This document shows positions 44,029 to 52,976 of a DNA stretch of 64,000 nt, piece after piece. A program made the translations under genes and the position numbers. This DNA comes from Clostridium_AT radicumherbarum (GTDB lineage Bacteria > Bacillota > Clostridia > Clostridiales > Clostridiaceae). Position 1 is the stretch's first letter. Each line of letters opens with the position of its first letter. The notes beneath the pieces were generated by a model. That model saw only the letters and a program-made list of their open reading frames with translations, ran no database searches and was not told the origin of the DNA. The stretch is from assembly GCF_045310525.1 (NCBI RefSeq), contig NZ_JBJHZY010000005.1:119700-183699 (forward strand), written 5' to 3'.

Positions 44029-45927
44029 TTAGATATCTAATAAATTTTTCTTATAAGCTGCATATAGGTCTCTAAGTTCTTTCATTTTATTTTCTATTTC
44101 TATTTGAAGTATTGAAACTTCCTCATAGTCAGCAGCATCTACTGCATCTTTAATTCTTGTAAATAAGCTTTTCTGAGTATAGGAATCCTTCATAATATTA
44201 TATCTTAAATTATTTATAGCCATCCAATTTGAAACATCAAGGTCTAATGCCTTATCTATGGAATGAAGCATTTTGCATCCTCTTATTTCATCACTATAAT
44301 CCACTATAATCCTGCCAGTTATCTCTGTAAGCCATCTCTTAATAACAGCTAGTCTAAAACTGTTAATTAGTTTATCATTTAGAACGTCCCCTGCTTTAAG
44401 TGAATTTAACTTTTCTGGATACTTTTTAAATGCAGCAAGATTTTCATAAACAGTGGCTGGAGCTTTTCCAAAGAATTTTTCTCTATTTTCAGTAGTAAAA
44501 TCTTCAAATACATCCTCTTCTGTTCTATATGCTCTATCCTTTTGTAAATAAGTTGCTTCTTCACCTGGTTTTTTAGAAAGCTCTGCTAAAAGATCATCTT
44601 CAGTTTTTCTATTGCTTAAAGCATAGCTTATTCCATCCATCATGGCCATGTATAAAGCTGCTAGACATAAATAAGTATTTGTGTGAGGGTTAGGTGCTCT
44701 TAACTCAAACCTTGTTGCAAGCGGGTTTTCAATGTCACGTACAAGACCCATTAAAATTGTTCTGTTTCTTGATGGTACTTCTATGCTGTGACCTAAGGAA
44801 GTAACTATACATACAGGTGCTTCAAATCCTGGCTTAAGTCTTCTAAATGAATCGTTAGTTGCTGATACAAAAGGATTTATTACTTCATAATTATTTAATA
44901 CCCCCATAACAGAGGCATACCCAATTGTACTTAAATAATGATTTTTATTTGCTGTGAATAAGTTTATCCTTTTCTCATTTTTTAATTTTAAAGCCAAGCC
45001 TACATGAGTGTGTTCACCGCTACCTGCAACACCCTCTATAGGCTTAGCGAGGAAGGTAACATCAAGTCCGTATCTTCTAAAGGTTTCTTTTACAATTGTT
45101 CTAGCTAAAAGTTCATTATCAGCTGCCTGAAGTGAAGTTGAATATTTCCAATCAATTTCAAGCTGCTCCATTATATGAGTAAGATTGCCGGACTCATCAA
45201 TCTTTGCCTTAACTCCACCAACTTCTTTATGCCCCATTTCTGCTTCTAAGCCGTACTTATCCATAAGAAGTAAGCTTTCTTCCAAGGCAGTACGAACTGC
45301 ACCCTTAGTTCTAGTCCAGTACTGTTCCTGCAATACCTGGGAAGTTGAAAGTTCTTCAACTTCAGCCTTTTCATTTGGGGTCTTTACCCAAAACTCAAGT
45401 TCTGTAGCTGAAGTTGGCACAATGTCTTCTATATCATCATATTTAATACCGTAATCCTTTAAATATTCTGGATAGCTTTTAAATAGATTAAGTATGGTAT
45501 TTTTAACATAATTGATTGAGCTGTTTAATATATTTCTTGAATCTACAGCCTTTCCTTCATGTAATAAGAAACTTGGAATTCTTAGGGTTCCAACTGGCTT
45601 ATTAGTATCTATGTCTATATTTTCATAGTTGTAGTCTATATACCAATTTACTTCTAGATCTGCTACTATATCAACTTTTGCGTTATTAAGGCTTGCTATA
45701 CCTGGGAGGACTACGGATGAGCCGTCTGTTTGAATTGCTCCATTTAGAAAAGTGTCAATATCGTCTAAGAAGACTTTTACAGGTATTTTTTCATCTGTAT
45801 CATTTCCAGCTAAATCTATACCAACCAATGATACGAATTTAATTTCTGAGTGATCTGCAAGTAATTTTTCCAAACTTTCTTTAGAATGTTCTTTCTTAGG
45901 TACAAGATAAACTAAATCCTTATACAT
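44029..45927 (-). CDS. glnA: Glutamine synthetase, long clostridial type
   Basis: ATP-dependent amidation of glutamate. 632 residues, longer than GSI (about 445) and shorter than GSIII (about 700). Conserved blocks: beta-grasp N-terminus with TDGSSVVLPG; catalytic stretches TELEFWVK, AEMGHKEVGG (ligand Glu), GSGEHTHVGL (His of the active site), NRTILMGLVRD and RFELRAPNPHTNTY. A helical C-terminal extension of about 110 residues (from about 520) ends in a coiled coil. TAGGGGGG ribosome site. No glutamine riboswitch was recognised in the leader. Monocistronic. Confidence 0.9.
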   Translation of the reverse strand: MYKDLVYLVPKKEHSKESLEKLLADHSEIKFVSLVGIDLAGNDTDEKIPVKVFLDDIDTFLNGAIQTDGSSVVLPGIASLNNAKVDIVADLEVNWYIDYNYENIDIDTNKPVGTLRIPSFLLHEGKAVDSRNILNSSINYVKNTILNLFKSYPEYLKDYGIKYDDIEDIVPTSATELEFWVKTPNEKAEVEELSTSQVLQEQYWTRTKGAVRTALEESLLLMDKYGLEAEMGHKEVGGVKAKIDESGNLTHIMEQLEIDWKYSTSLQAADNELLARTIVKETFRRYGLDVTFLAKPIEGVAGSGEHTHVGLALKLKNEKRINLFTANKNHYLSTIGYASVMGVLNNYEVINPFVSATNDSFRRLKPGFEAPVCIVTSLGHSIEVPSRNRTILMGLVRDIENPLATRFELRAPNPHTNTYLCLAALYMAMMDGISYALSNRKTEDDLLAELSKKPGEEATYLQKDRAYRTEEDVFEDFTTENREKFFGKAPATVYENLAAFKKYPEKLNSLKAGDVLNDKLINSFRLAVIKRWLTEITGRIIVDYSDEIRGCKMLHSIDKALDLDVSNWMAINNLRYNIMKDSYTQKSLFTRIKDAVDAADYEEVSILQIEIENKMKELRDLYAAYKKNLLDI

Positions 45928-46246
45928 AATTGCCCCCCTAAAATTTTAATTTTTAAATTCTAATACTTTCATTATACGTTCATATTGTGCTTTAGTTACA
46001 GACATGTCTATTATAAGTTTGCATTGATTTTGAATAATTATTACAAACTCTAAACTCAATTTTATTATAGTAAAGTATTTGAGTCAATACAAAAATTGAA
46101 GGTTTGAAAATTATTTATTTCATTCTTTTGAAATTTTTAAAGAATGCATTCCTTCAATTTTAAGAAATATTTTTATTACACAACTTTTGTTTTTTGGAGT
46201 ATAATTACTGTAGATTATAATATAATGAGCCCAGGTGGTGAAGAAC
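45928..46246. other. Divergent region glnA / murI
   Basis: AT-rich, no gene seen. The plus-strand end contains a TATAAT-rich segment (about 46215-46225) that probably includes the murI -10 box; the glnA promoter was not recognised. Confidence 0.4.
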
Positions 46247-47032
46247 ATGAAAACAAACAAAGAATTTAATAATAAACCAATTGGTTTCTTTGATTCTGGG
46301 GTTGGCGGAATAAGCGTTCTAAGAGAGGCAAGAAAGCTTCTTTCCCATGAGAACTTCATATATTTCGGTGATTCTAAAAATGCACCCTACGGTGTGAAAT
46401 CAATTGAGGAAGTTAAAAAACTTACCTTTGCTGCTGTTGAATATTTAATTTCTAAAGGGGTTAAGGCTGTTGTTATAGCATGCAATACTGCAACAAGCGC
46501 TGCTATAGATGATCTAAGAGCATATTATAAAGATATTCCTATTATAGGTATTGAGCCAGCACTTAAGCCTGCAGTAGAAAATCAAAATTCAGGTAAGATA
46601 ATAATTATGGCCACTCCAATGACACTTTGTGAAACAAAGTTTAATAATTTAATGAATTCTTATAAAAACGACGCAGAAATAATACCTCTACCTTGTGCAG
46701 GGCTTGCGGAATTAATAGAGAATGGAAAAACTGATGGAGAAGAAGTAAATTCATATCTAATAGAAAAACTAAAACCTTATTTAAATAGTCCTGTTGATTC
46801 TGTTGTATTAGGTTGTACACATTATCCTTTTATAAAGACTGAATTATCGAAGATTCTTAGTAAAGACACTACTATAATTGATGGCAGTATAGGAACCTCA
46901 AAACAATTAAAAAGGCAGCTTAAGAATATTAATGCTTTAAATAATCAAGCTAAGGAAGGTACAATTGAAATATTAAATTCCCTAAACAGTGAAAAGATAA
47001 TCGAATTTTCTTATAAATTATTAAATAGTTAA
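46247..47032 (+). CDS. murI: Glutamate racemase
   Basis: Converts L- to D-glutamate for peptidoglycan. 261 residues. Seen: IGFFDSGVGGISVL with conserved Asp-Ser, YFGDSKNAPYG, first catalytic Cys in VVIACNTATSAA and second in VVLGCTHYPF, the expected pair. Start at ATG six bases after AGGTGGTG; two GTG codons inside that ribosome site are unlikely. Own unit after the divergent glnA; supplies the D-Glu step next in function to murA in this window. Confidence 0.95.
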   Translation: MKTNKEFNNKPIGFFDSGVGGISVLREARKLLSHENFIYFGDSKNAPYGVKSIEEVKKLTFAAVEYLISKGVKAVVIACNTATSAAIDDLRAYYKDIPIIGIEPALKPAVENQNSGKIIIMATPMTLCETKFNNLMNSYKNDAEIIPLPCAGLAELIENGKTDGEEVNSYLIEKLKPYLNSPVDSVVLGCTHYPFIKTELSKILSKDTTIIDGSIGTSKQLKRQLKNINALNNQAKEGTIEILNSLNSEKIIEFSYKLLNS

Positions 47033-47159
47033 ACTTAAAACTTACTTATGATCTTTTCAGCAAAAATACTTTTATTATTAATCAATTACTTTGCGAACAT
47101 ATTTTGTCACCTTAGAATACATTGAATTATAAAAGTACAATAGAAATAAGGTGATTAAA

Positions 47160-47600
47160 ATGAAAGTTTTTTGGTTAGCAAAATTCACTGGAGAAAAGCC
47201 TTTAACTCTATATAGAACCTTTTTGGAATCAGATAATTTATTTTCTTCAAATATTGAAGAAACTTTACCATTTAGATATGTAGAAATTAATAACCCCATA
47301 AACAGCAGCTTAGTATATACAATAAGCAATCTTTATTTAAAGCCTTATGAGTGTACTGAGCTAAAGCTTTTTATGACTGATAATGTTAGTTGTTCCTCAA
47401 ATAATAATCTAGAAATTAAACATTTATATGAAGATAATAATATTTCACATATGACGCAGCTGTCTACTAATACTAGTGCTTCAAACCTTTTAACTAACCA
47501 TTATGTGATAATTATTCCAGGAGGCAGCCTTATAATAAAGACTAATACACCAATACTTAATGCGAAACTATCTATGAATTATACCACTGAAGAATTGTAA
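47160..47600 (+). CDS. Hypothetical protein
   Basis: 146 residues, not recognised. No signal peptide or span; Asn/Ser/Thr-rich and probably mainly beta (VIIIPGGSLIIKTNTPIL near the C-terminus, FRYVEINNPINSSLVY in the middle). Start at ATG five bases after AAGGTGA; an in-frame GTG within that site is less likely. Short terminator-bounded unit between murI and ppiB. The character resembles small clostridial spore- or surface-associated proteins, but this is only an impression. Confidence 0.6.
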   Translation: MKVFWLAKFTGEKPLTLYRTFLESDNLFSSNIEETLPFRYVEINNPINSSLVYTISNLYLKPYECTELKLFMTDNVSCSSNNNLEIKHLYEDNNISHMTQLSTNTSASNLLTNHYVIIIPGGSLIIKTNTPILNAKLSMNYTTEEL

Positions 47601-47605
47601 TTATA

Positions 47606-47641
47606 GCCCTGCGAATTAACTTAAGCAGGGTTTTTATTTTT
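47606..47641 (+). terminator. Intrinsic terminator
   Basis: Stem AGCCCTGC / GCAGGGT with a 12-base loop, then TTTTTATTTTTT. Confidence 0.85.
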
Positions 47642-47718
47642 TGAATTGTATTGTATAATTATAATTACTATGGTAATAACTACTAGATGAAACTATATGC
47701 AGATAAGGAGAGATAGAT

Positions 47719-48237
47719 ATGTCAAATCCAATTGTTACAATTAAAATGAATACAGGTAAAATTATGAAAGCTGAGCTTTATCCTGAAGTAGCACCAAATA
47801 CCGTTAAGAATTTTATTAGCTTAATTAATAAAAAATACTATAATGGCGTTATATTTCATAGAGTTATCCCTGGATTTATGATACAGGGAGGAGACCCACA
47901 GGGAACTGGAATGGGTGGTCCTAGCTATTCAATAAAGGGAGAATTTACTTCAAATAGATTTAAAAATGACTTAAAACACTCAACAGGTGTTTTATCTATG
48001 GCAAGGACATCAGACCCCAATTCAGCAGGAAGTCAATTTTTCATCATGACATCCGATGCACCTCATCTTGATGGACAGTATGCTTCCTTTGGAAAATTAA
48101 TAGAAGGTATTGAAGTAGCAAAGGAGATAGTTGGTGTTAAGAGGGATTTTAGGGATAAGCCTCTTGCTGATCAAGTAATGGAAGAAGTATCTGTAGATAC
48201 TTTTGGCATTGAATACGGAGAACCTGATAAATATTAA
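47719..48237 (+). CDS. ppiB: Peptidyl-prolyl cis-trans isomerase, cyclophilin type
   Basis: Cytoplasmic proline isomerase and folding helper. 172 residues with the cyclophilin core: FHRVIPGFMIQGGDPQGTG (active-site Arg, Phe and Gln), GVLSMARTSDPNSAGSQFFI, and HLDGQYASFGKLIEG. No signal sequence. AAGGAGAGA ribosome site. The next gene follows 32 bases later on the same strand and is likely cotranscribed. Confidence 0.95.
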   Translation: MSNPIVTIKMNTGKIMKAELYPEVAPNTVKNFISLINKKYYNGVIFHRVIPGFMIQGGDPQGTGMGGPSYSIKGEFTSNRFKNDLKHSTGVLSMARTSDPNSAGSQFFIMTSDAPHLDGQYASFGKLIEGIEVAKEIVGVKRDFRDKPLADQVMEEVSVDTFGIEYGEPDKY

Positions 48238-48269
48238 CAGTTGATTCCATAATGGAAGGAGAAGAGATT

Positions 48270-48656
48270 ATGAATAATAATAAGATGGCCCTTATTTATG
48301 GCTTCAATGAAGAAGAAAAAGCTTTACTTCATAAGATCTTTATTGATCTTCAGCTTCCTAAGTATAAGGTTATTGAAAACAATATGGCAAACATGAAACT
48401 AAAGGATATTATTAATGGTCTTATTTTAGATACCTATGATAAGGTTTTGCCTGATGAGAAAATTATTCTTTTTAATAATTTTACCGATGAGGAATTGGAT
48501 AAATCAGTGAGAAGAATACGTGAAAATAAAGCAATTAAACCAATATTGGCTGTTGTAACCCCCACATCTATTAACTGGGAATTTTATTACTTAGTTAATC
48601 ATTTGCTTGATGAAAGAGAACAAGCAAAAAAATATATGCAGCAAAAATCTAAATAA
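48270..48656 (+). CDS. DUF3783 family protein
   Basis: 128 residues. Conserved pieces of this clostridial family: ALIYGFNEEEKALLHKIF at the start and KIILFNNFTDEELDKSVRRIR in the middle, then AVVTPTSINWEFYYLVNHLL. Small alpha/beta protein of unknown role. Start at ATG after AAGGAGAAG; the ATG six codons earlier overlaps that site. Possibly in one transcript with ppiB. Confidence 0.72.
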   Translation: MNNNKMALIYGFNEEEKALLHKIFIDLQLPKYKVIENNMANMKLKDIINGLILDTYDKVLPDEKIILFNNFTDEELDKSVRRIRENKAIKPILAVVTPTSINWEFYYLVNHLLDEREQAKKYMQQKSK

Positions 48657-48662
48657 ATTATG

Positions 48663-48706
48663 AAAAGAACTCTAATTTAATTTAATTGGAGTTCTTTCTC
48701 TTTTTA
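48663..48706 (+). terminator. Terminator of ppiB unit
   Basis: Stem AAAGAACTC(T)AATT / AATTGGAGTTCTTT followed by CTCTTTTT. Confidence 0.8.
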
Positions 48707-48886
48707 TCCCTTAATTTTTTTAAAATTCCATAATAAAGCAATTTATTAGAATTTTTAAAAAAATAAAGAAAAAAATTTTTTTGTAAAAGTTTACAGAACT
48801 TTTAAAATTCATTGATATTTAGTACAATAGGAAGTGTCTTAAAATAATAGTTATACTATTTTTTAAAAGGAAAGGCAGGCTCTTAT

Positions 48887-49345
48887 ATGAACTTACAAAA
48901 GCTGTATGATTATCAAAATAAACTCGATGAAGAAATCCAATCTAAAATAGATACACAAGGCAAACTTTTACTTTATCAAAAGCTTTTAGCCCTGCAAGTA
49001 AAAGTTGGAGAATTAGCAAATGAAACTAAATGTTTTCACTATTGGACCTCTAGGAAAATACAATCTAGAAAAAGAATCTTAGAAAAATATATAGAAGCGA
49101 TATATCTTATTCTAAGTATTGGAGTGGAAAAAGGATTTACCGAAACTGATTTTGAAGTTAAAGAAGTTGAATATGAGCTTACAGAAAACTTTTTAAATCT
49201 ATTTGTGGATATGAACGATTTTATGGTATGTTCATCTAAAGATCATTATATAACTATTATAGAGGACCTTTTAAGCTTAAGTCTATTTTTGGGCTTCACA
49301 GAAGACGATATTTTAAACGCTAACAGCCAGGTTTTCAGCGCATAG
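48887..49345 (+). CDS. Dimeric dUTPase-like (all-alpha NTP-PPase) protein
   Basis: 152 residues, mostly helical. The N-terminal metal motif region LQVKVGELANETKCFHYW and the later LEKYIEAIYLILSIGVEKG match the dUTPase_2/COG4508 family that hydrolyses dUTP or dUDP. Two acidic positions look changed against the usual pattern (VKVGELANE for VELGELANE, and EKYIEA for EEYVDG), so activity or specificity may be altered. Standalone gene; AAAGGAAAG ribosome site. MazG-type NTP cleaning is the alternative. Confidence 0.75.
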   Translation: MNLQKLYDYQNKLDEEIQSKIDTQGKLLLYQKLLALQVKVGELANETKCFHYWTSRKIQSRKRILEKYIEAIYLILSIGVEKGFTETDFEVKEVEYELTENFLNLFVDMNDFMVCSSKDHYITIIEDLLSLSLFLGFTEDDILNANSQVFSA

Positions 49346-49472
49346 TTAAATTTATTTGTCACCTTAATTATTATATTGAGTTTTATTAATAATTATAAAT
49401 TTATCTTAAAAGTGCAAACTAAGATAATGATACTAATAAAAATAAAATATAATAGTTAGAAGGTGACTTTTT

Positions 49473-49904
49473 ATGTTAGGTGTAATTTTTTCTATAATAG
49501 CTGGTGTGGCTATGAGTCTTCAAGGGGTATTTAATACCAGGCTTTCTGATAAAATTGGAACCTGGGAGACAAATGTCTTTGTTCAAGCTACTGGTCTAAT
49601 TTTATGTTTAATAGTATTTTTAATTGCCGGAAACGGCAGCTTTAAAGATATAAAAGGTGTTAATAGGTTATATTTGCTTGGTGGACTACTTGGGGTTGTT
49701 ATAATATTTACAGTTATGATGGGTATTAAAAATTTAGGGCCTACTTGCTCCATATCAATAATATTAGTGGCTCAACTTACAGCAGCAGCTATAATAGATG
49801 CTCTAGGATTATTTGACTCTGAAAAAATAGTATTTGGAACAACTAAAATAATTGGTGTAGTAATTATGATGGCTGGCATTATTATTTTTAGATGGAAATG
49901 CTGA
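49473..49904 (+). CDS. YdcZ-type (DUF606) DMT family membrane protein
   Basis: 143 residues, four or five spans, with GVAMSLQGVFNTRLSDKIGTWE at the N-terminus, GLLGVVIIFTVMMGIKNLGP and a final IIFRW, the pattern of DUF606/YdcZ. These half-size drug/metabolite transporters work as dimers. AGAAGGTGA ribosome site. A LysR regulator follows 102 bases downstream on the same strand and may control this or another transporter. Substrate unknown. Confidence 0.82.
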   Translation: MLGVIFSIIAGVAMSLQGVFNTRLSDKIGTWETNVFVQATGLILCLIVFLIAGNGSFKDIKGVNRLYLLGGLLGVVIIFTVMMGIKNLGPTCSISIILVAQLTAAAIIDALGLFDSEKIVFGTTKIIGVVIMMAGIIIFRWKC

Positions 49905-50005
49905 CTTTACTTAGCCATCTGCTTAGTTATAATATCTTAATGCTTTTATGGGACTAAACTGTTATAATTAATTATTATTAGTATTTAACAGAAAGGAAGC
50001 ATTTT

Positions 50006-50902
50006 ATGGATTTTAAACAGATTGAGGCTTTTATTAGTGTTGCAAAACATAAAAGTTTTTCAAAGGCAGCAAGCATAATTTTCTTATCCCAACCAGCCAT
50101 TAGTGCTCAAATTTCTGCTTTAGAAAAAGAACTTAACTCACAGCTATTTGATAGAACCTCTAAGGAAGTTGCCCTTACTGCAAAGGGTGAAGCATTTTTG
50201 CAATATGCCCTGGATTTGATTAATACTAGAAACACTGCTATATGTCACTTGTCTGACTCTTCAAGTTACATTTCTGGTAGATTTTCATTGTCTGCCAGCA
50301 GTACTCCTTGTAATTCTATTGTTCCTATGCTCATTGAAAAATTTTCACTGAAATATCCTATGGTAACTTTTAATATAACAGAACAGCCAACAGGAGAAAT
50401 AATTGAAAACATACTTAAATTTAATTGTGAAATAGGCCTAATTGGAAGCTATATTAAGGATGAACGGATAAACTGTTATAAACTTACTGATGATGAACTT
50501 GTACTTATTTCTAATCCCTCTTTAGAAATTCCTGATATTGTACCTATCGATTTATTACTGGATTATAAATTTATTTTTAGAGAGCGAAATTCAGCCACAA
50601 GAAAGAGTTTCGAAAAGGCCCTTCTTGATTTAGGATTAGATATTGAGCAAATGAATATACTATGTGAAGTAAACAGCATTGATACCTTGCTGCAATTAGT
50701 AAAATGCGGCTTAGGTATTTCTATTGTTTCAAAAAGAGTATGTGAAGATTATATAAATTCAGGAAGCATAAAGATAAGCAGAGTTTCTAACTTAACTCTA
50801 AAAAGATACATATATATGATTACAAGTTCAAAGAGAGCTCTTACTCCTACCGCCAAAGCATTTTATAGTATTTGTAAAAACGAATTTTACTTCGAAGAGT
50901 AA
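50006..50902 (+). CDS. LysR-family transcriptional regulator
   Basis: 298 residues. HTH (about 1-60; FSKAASIIFLSQPAISAQISALEKEL), linker helix, and a periplasmic-binding-like effector domain (about 88-290). Resembles the selenium/CysB-like group with an SGRFSLSASSTP opening to the effector domain, but the coinducer is not predictable. GAAAGGAAG ribosome site. A terminator follows immediately after the stop. No divergent partner gene on the left. Confidence 0.9.
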   Translation: MDFKQIEAFISVAKHKSFSKAASIIFLSQPAISAQISALEKELNSQLFDRTSKEVALTAKGEAFLQYALDLINTRNTAICHLSDSSSYISGRFSLSASSTPCNSIVPMLIEKFSLKYPMVTFNITEQPTGEIIENILKFNCEIGLIGSYIKDERINCYKLTDDELVLISNPSLEIPDIVPIDLLLDYKFIFRERNSATRKSFEKALLDLGLDIEQMNILCEVNSIDTLLQLVKCGLGISIVSKRVCEDYINSGSIKISRVSNLTLKRYIYMITSSKRALTPTAKAFYSICKNEFYFEE

Positions 50903-50969
50903 AAAAGACACTGTATATTAGATGACCTCATAACAATGAGATTTTCTTCTAAATATCAGTGTCTTTTTT
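50901..50969 (+). terminator. Terminator of the LysR gene
   Basis: Outer stem AAAAAAGACACTG / CAGTGTCTTTTTT with an inner hairpin (CTCAT / ATGAG), ending in a T-run. Confidence 0.8.
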
Positions 50970-51287
50970 ATAGTAGAGTGATGTTATTAAAGATTCGACA
51001 AAATAATTATTCTAAAAACTGAATTAATTCACCAATTTTATTTCAAATACGAATTTTATTCACATTATTTGATTGTTATCCACAGTTTTACTGACTTTAT
51101 GCACAGATTTTGTGGATAACTAGTAATGCTTGATATAATTAACTTTAAATTAACATAAGATTATTTTGTTAACATTGTCCACAATAAAGGTGTTAATTCT
51201 TACATTAAAATTTTATAATAAGAAGCTATAAACTCCTTCAATTTTTAAACTTTTTACTTTACTGTGGTCCATTATTTGTAAAATATT
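50970..51287. other. DnaA-box-like cluster in a gene-free region
   Basis: Gene-free stretch. It contains TTATCCACA (51076), TTATGCACA (51097), TGTGGATAA (the reverse form, 51111) and TTGTCCACA (51175). The first two are perfect to the TTATNCACA consensus and 21 bases apart. The first and third also form the inverted repeat GTTATCCACA / TGTGGATAAC. No coding gene or known RNA recognised. Confidence 0.5.
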
Positions 51288-51346
51288 TTAATAAAAAATA
51301 AGTTTATATTGAACAATAATTGGGAAATTTTAGTTCAATATAAACT
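51288..51346 (-). terminator. Terminator of the transaldolase gene
   Basis: Perfect 14-bp arms AGTTTATATTGAAC / GTTCAATATAAACT with an 18-base loop; the minus-strand tail is TTATTTTTTATT. Confidence 0.75.
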
Positions 51347-51373
51347 GTATAGTTAATATATGTAATTCTTAAT

Positions 51374-52021
51374 TTACTTATTATAAACTTTGTTATAGTC
51401 CTCTATGAATTTTTCGATGCCTGCATCAGTTAATGGGTGTTTTATCATCTGCATTATAACTTTATATGGAACAGTAGCAATATGAGCTCCAGCCTTCGCA
51501 CAGTCTAGAACATGCATAGGTGTTCTAATGCTGGCAGCAATAATTTCTGTTTCAAAGCCATAGTAATCAAAAATTGCTGCAATATCCTCAACAACTTGAA
51601 TGCCGCCGTTTCCTATATCATCAAGTCTTCCCATAAATGGACTAACAAAACTTGCTCCTGCTTTAGCAGCTAATAAAGCCTGCTGTGCTGAAAATATTAA
51701 AGTAACATTTGTTCTAATTCCATCTTTGGAAAGAGCACTCACTGCCTTCAGTCCTTCTTCGCACATAGGTATTTTAACAACAATATTTTTATGAAGCTTT
51801 GATAATTCTTTGCCTTCTTTTATCATATCTTCTGATTTTAAGCTAATACCTTCAGCACTAATTGGCCCATCAACAATACTGCATATTTCATTAATTACCT
51901 CTTTCAAGTCTCTACCTTCTCTTGCTATCAAAGATGGATTTGTTGTTACTCCATCTAAAACTCCAAGAGCAGCAGCCTTTTTGATTTCATCCACATTGGC
52001 AGTGTCAATAAATAATTTCAT
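51374..52021 (-). CDS. tal: Transaldolase / fructose-6-phosphate aldolase family
   Basis: 215 residues, the short decameric FSA/TalC type. Seen: MKLFIDTANVDEIKKA start, DGVTTNPSLIAREG, catalytic Lys in IVVKIPMCEEGLKAV, NVTLIFSAQQALLAAKAGASFVSPF and ATVPYKVIMQM. Likely transfers a dihydroxyacetone unit between sugar phosphates in the non-oxidative pentose phosphate pathway; the F6P aldolase alternative cannot be told from sequence alone. Start at ATG with GGAGGG seven bases upstream. Confidence 0.93.
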   Translation of the reverse strand: MKLFIDTANVDEIKKAAALGVLDGVTTNPSLIAREGRDLKEVINEICSIVDGPISAEGISLKSEDMIKEGKELSKLHKNIVVKIPMCEEGLKAVSALSKDGIRTNVTLIFSAQQALLAAKAGASFVSPFMGRLDDIGNGGIQVVEDIAAIFDYYGFETEIIAASIRTPMHVLDCAKAGAHIATVPYKVIMQMIKHPLTDAGIEKFIEDYNKVYNK

Positions 52022-52482
52022 AATTAATCCCTCCATATAAATTTTTCTAATAGACTTATTATATCATAATAATGAATTTATCAAAAATAAATGTAGTTTT
52101 GAATTTTTAAATAATCTTTTTACCTTTTTACTATATTATTTAATATAAAATTGTTTAATTTTTACATATTTTAAATATATATATTTTTACTATTAGTATA
52201 ATTCCCATAATGTGTATAATAAAAACATTAATGGTAAAACTATATGCTATAATATGGATTCTCATTATTAATTCATATTATGTTTCTAATAATTTCTATC
52301 TTTTTTTTAAGTTATTTCGACATATTCCTTTTAATATTCCATATTATTACTATTTTTATTTCAATAAAATAAATTATTAAATAATTCATATTTATTCTAA
52401 AAATATGTATAACCCTTGATATTACTGTATTATAGTTTAAATATATGGGGATAAAATTTGTAGAATTATATAAAATTGTATA
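52022..52482. other. Gene-free region upstream of abrB
   Basis: About 460 bases of very AT-rich DNA between the divergent tal and abrB genes. No gene or recognised RNA. A regulatory region for abrB (Spo0A sites are expected in spore formers) is likely, but no clear Spo0A box was fixed. Confidence 0.35.
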
Positions 52483-52511
52483 TTGACTTTTCAATAATAT
52501 GGTAGTATATT
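52483..52511 (+). promoter_or_regulatory. abrB distal promoter (P1)
   Basis: TTGACT, 17-base spacer and TATATT. Confidence 0.55.
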
Positions 52512-52562
52512 AGCTATAGATAGAAATTAGTAAGAAATTTGTAATTTTTTATAAATAAATCC

Positions 52563-52591
52563 TTGACTTATTATGTCATATTTGTTATTAT
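52563..52591 (+). promoter_or_regulatory. abrB proximal promoter (P2)
   Basis: TTGACT, 17-base spacer and TATTAT, 80 bases downstream of the first; tandem promoters are also found at abrB in Bacillus. Confidence 0.55.
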
Positions 52592-52637
52592 TTATTTATA
52601 AAGTTGTCGAATGTTGTAATTATTAGGAGGAAAGATT

Positions 52638-52883
52638 ATGAAATCAACAGGTGTAGTAAGAAGAGTAGATGAGTTAGGAAGAATAGTAATTCCAATCGAA
52701 TTAAGAAGGACTTTAGATATCGCTGAGAAAGATGCTTTAGAAATTTACGTTGACGGAGAACAAATCATTCTTAAGAAGTATGAACCAGCATGTATCTTCT
52801 GCGGAGATGCTAGAGATGTAATTAACTACAAAGGAAAAAATATTTGCAAAAACTGTATGCATGAATTAAAAACTGAAAAATAA
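52638..52883 (+). CDS. abrB: AbrB-family transition-state regulator
   Basis: 81 residues: swapped-hairpin AbrB N-terminal domain (1-50; STGVVRRVDELGRIVIPIELRR) and a C-terminal half with a double CxxC (CIFCGDARDV, ICKNCMHEL) that may bind zinc, typical of clostridial AbrB. Represses stationary-phase and toxin or sporulation genes in related organisms. AGGAGG ribosome site. Divergent from rsmI only by position; it reads toward it, and a strong terminator lies between the convergent genes. Confidence 0.93.
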   Translation: MKSTGVVRRVDELGRIVIPIELRRTLDIAEKDALEIYVDGEQIILKKYEPACIFCGDARDVINYKGKNICKNCMHELKTEK

Positions 52884-52926
52884 TTTACTTGCTAACGACT
52901 TTTAACATAAATACACTCTATCCCCT

Positions 52927-52957
52927 CCCACAGGTTATCCTGTGGGTTTTATTTTTT
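52927..52957 (+). terminator. Terminator of abrB
   Basis: Stem CCCACAGG / CCTGTGGG with TTAT loop and TTTTATTTTTTT tail. Confidence 0.92.
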
Positions 52958-52976
52958 TAAAGTAAAATGCTTTTTA

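Noticed and set aside
50970..51287. Chromosomal oriC
   Set aside because: No dnaA or dnaN beside it and too few boxes; retained only as a DnaA-box cluster.
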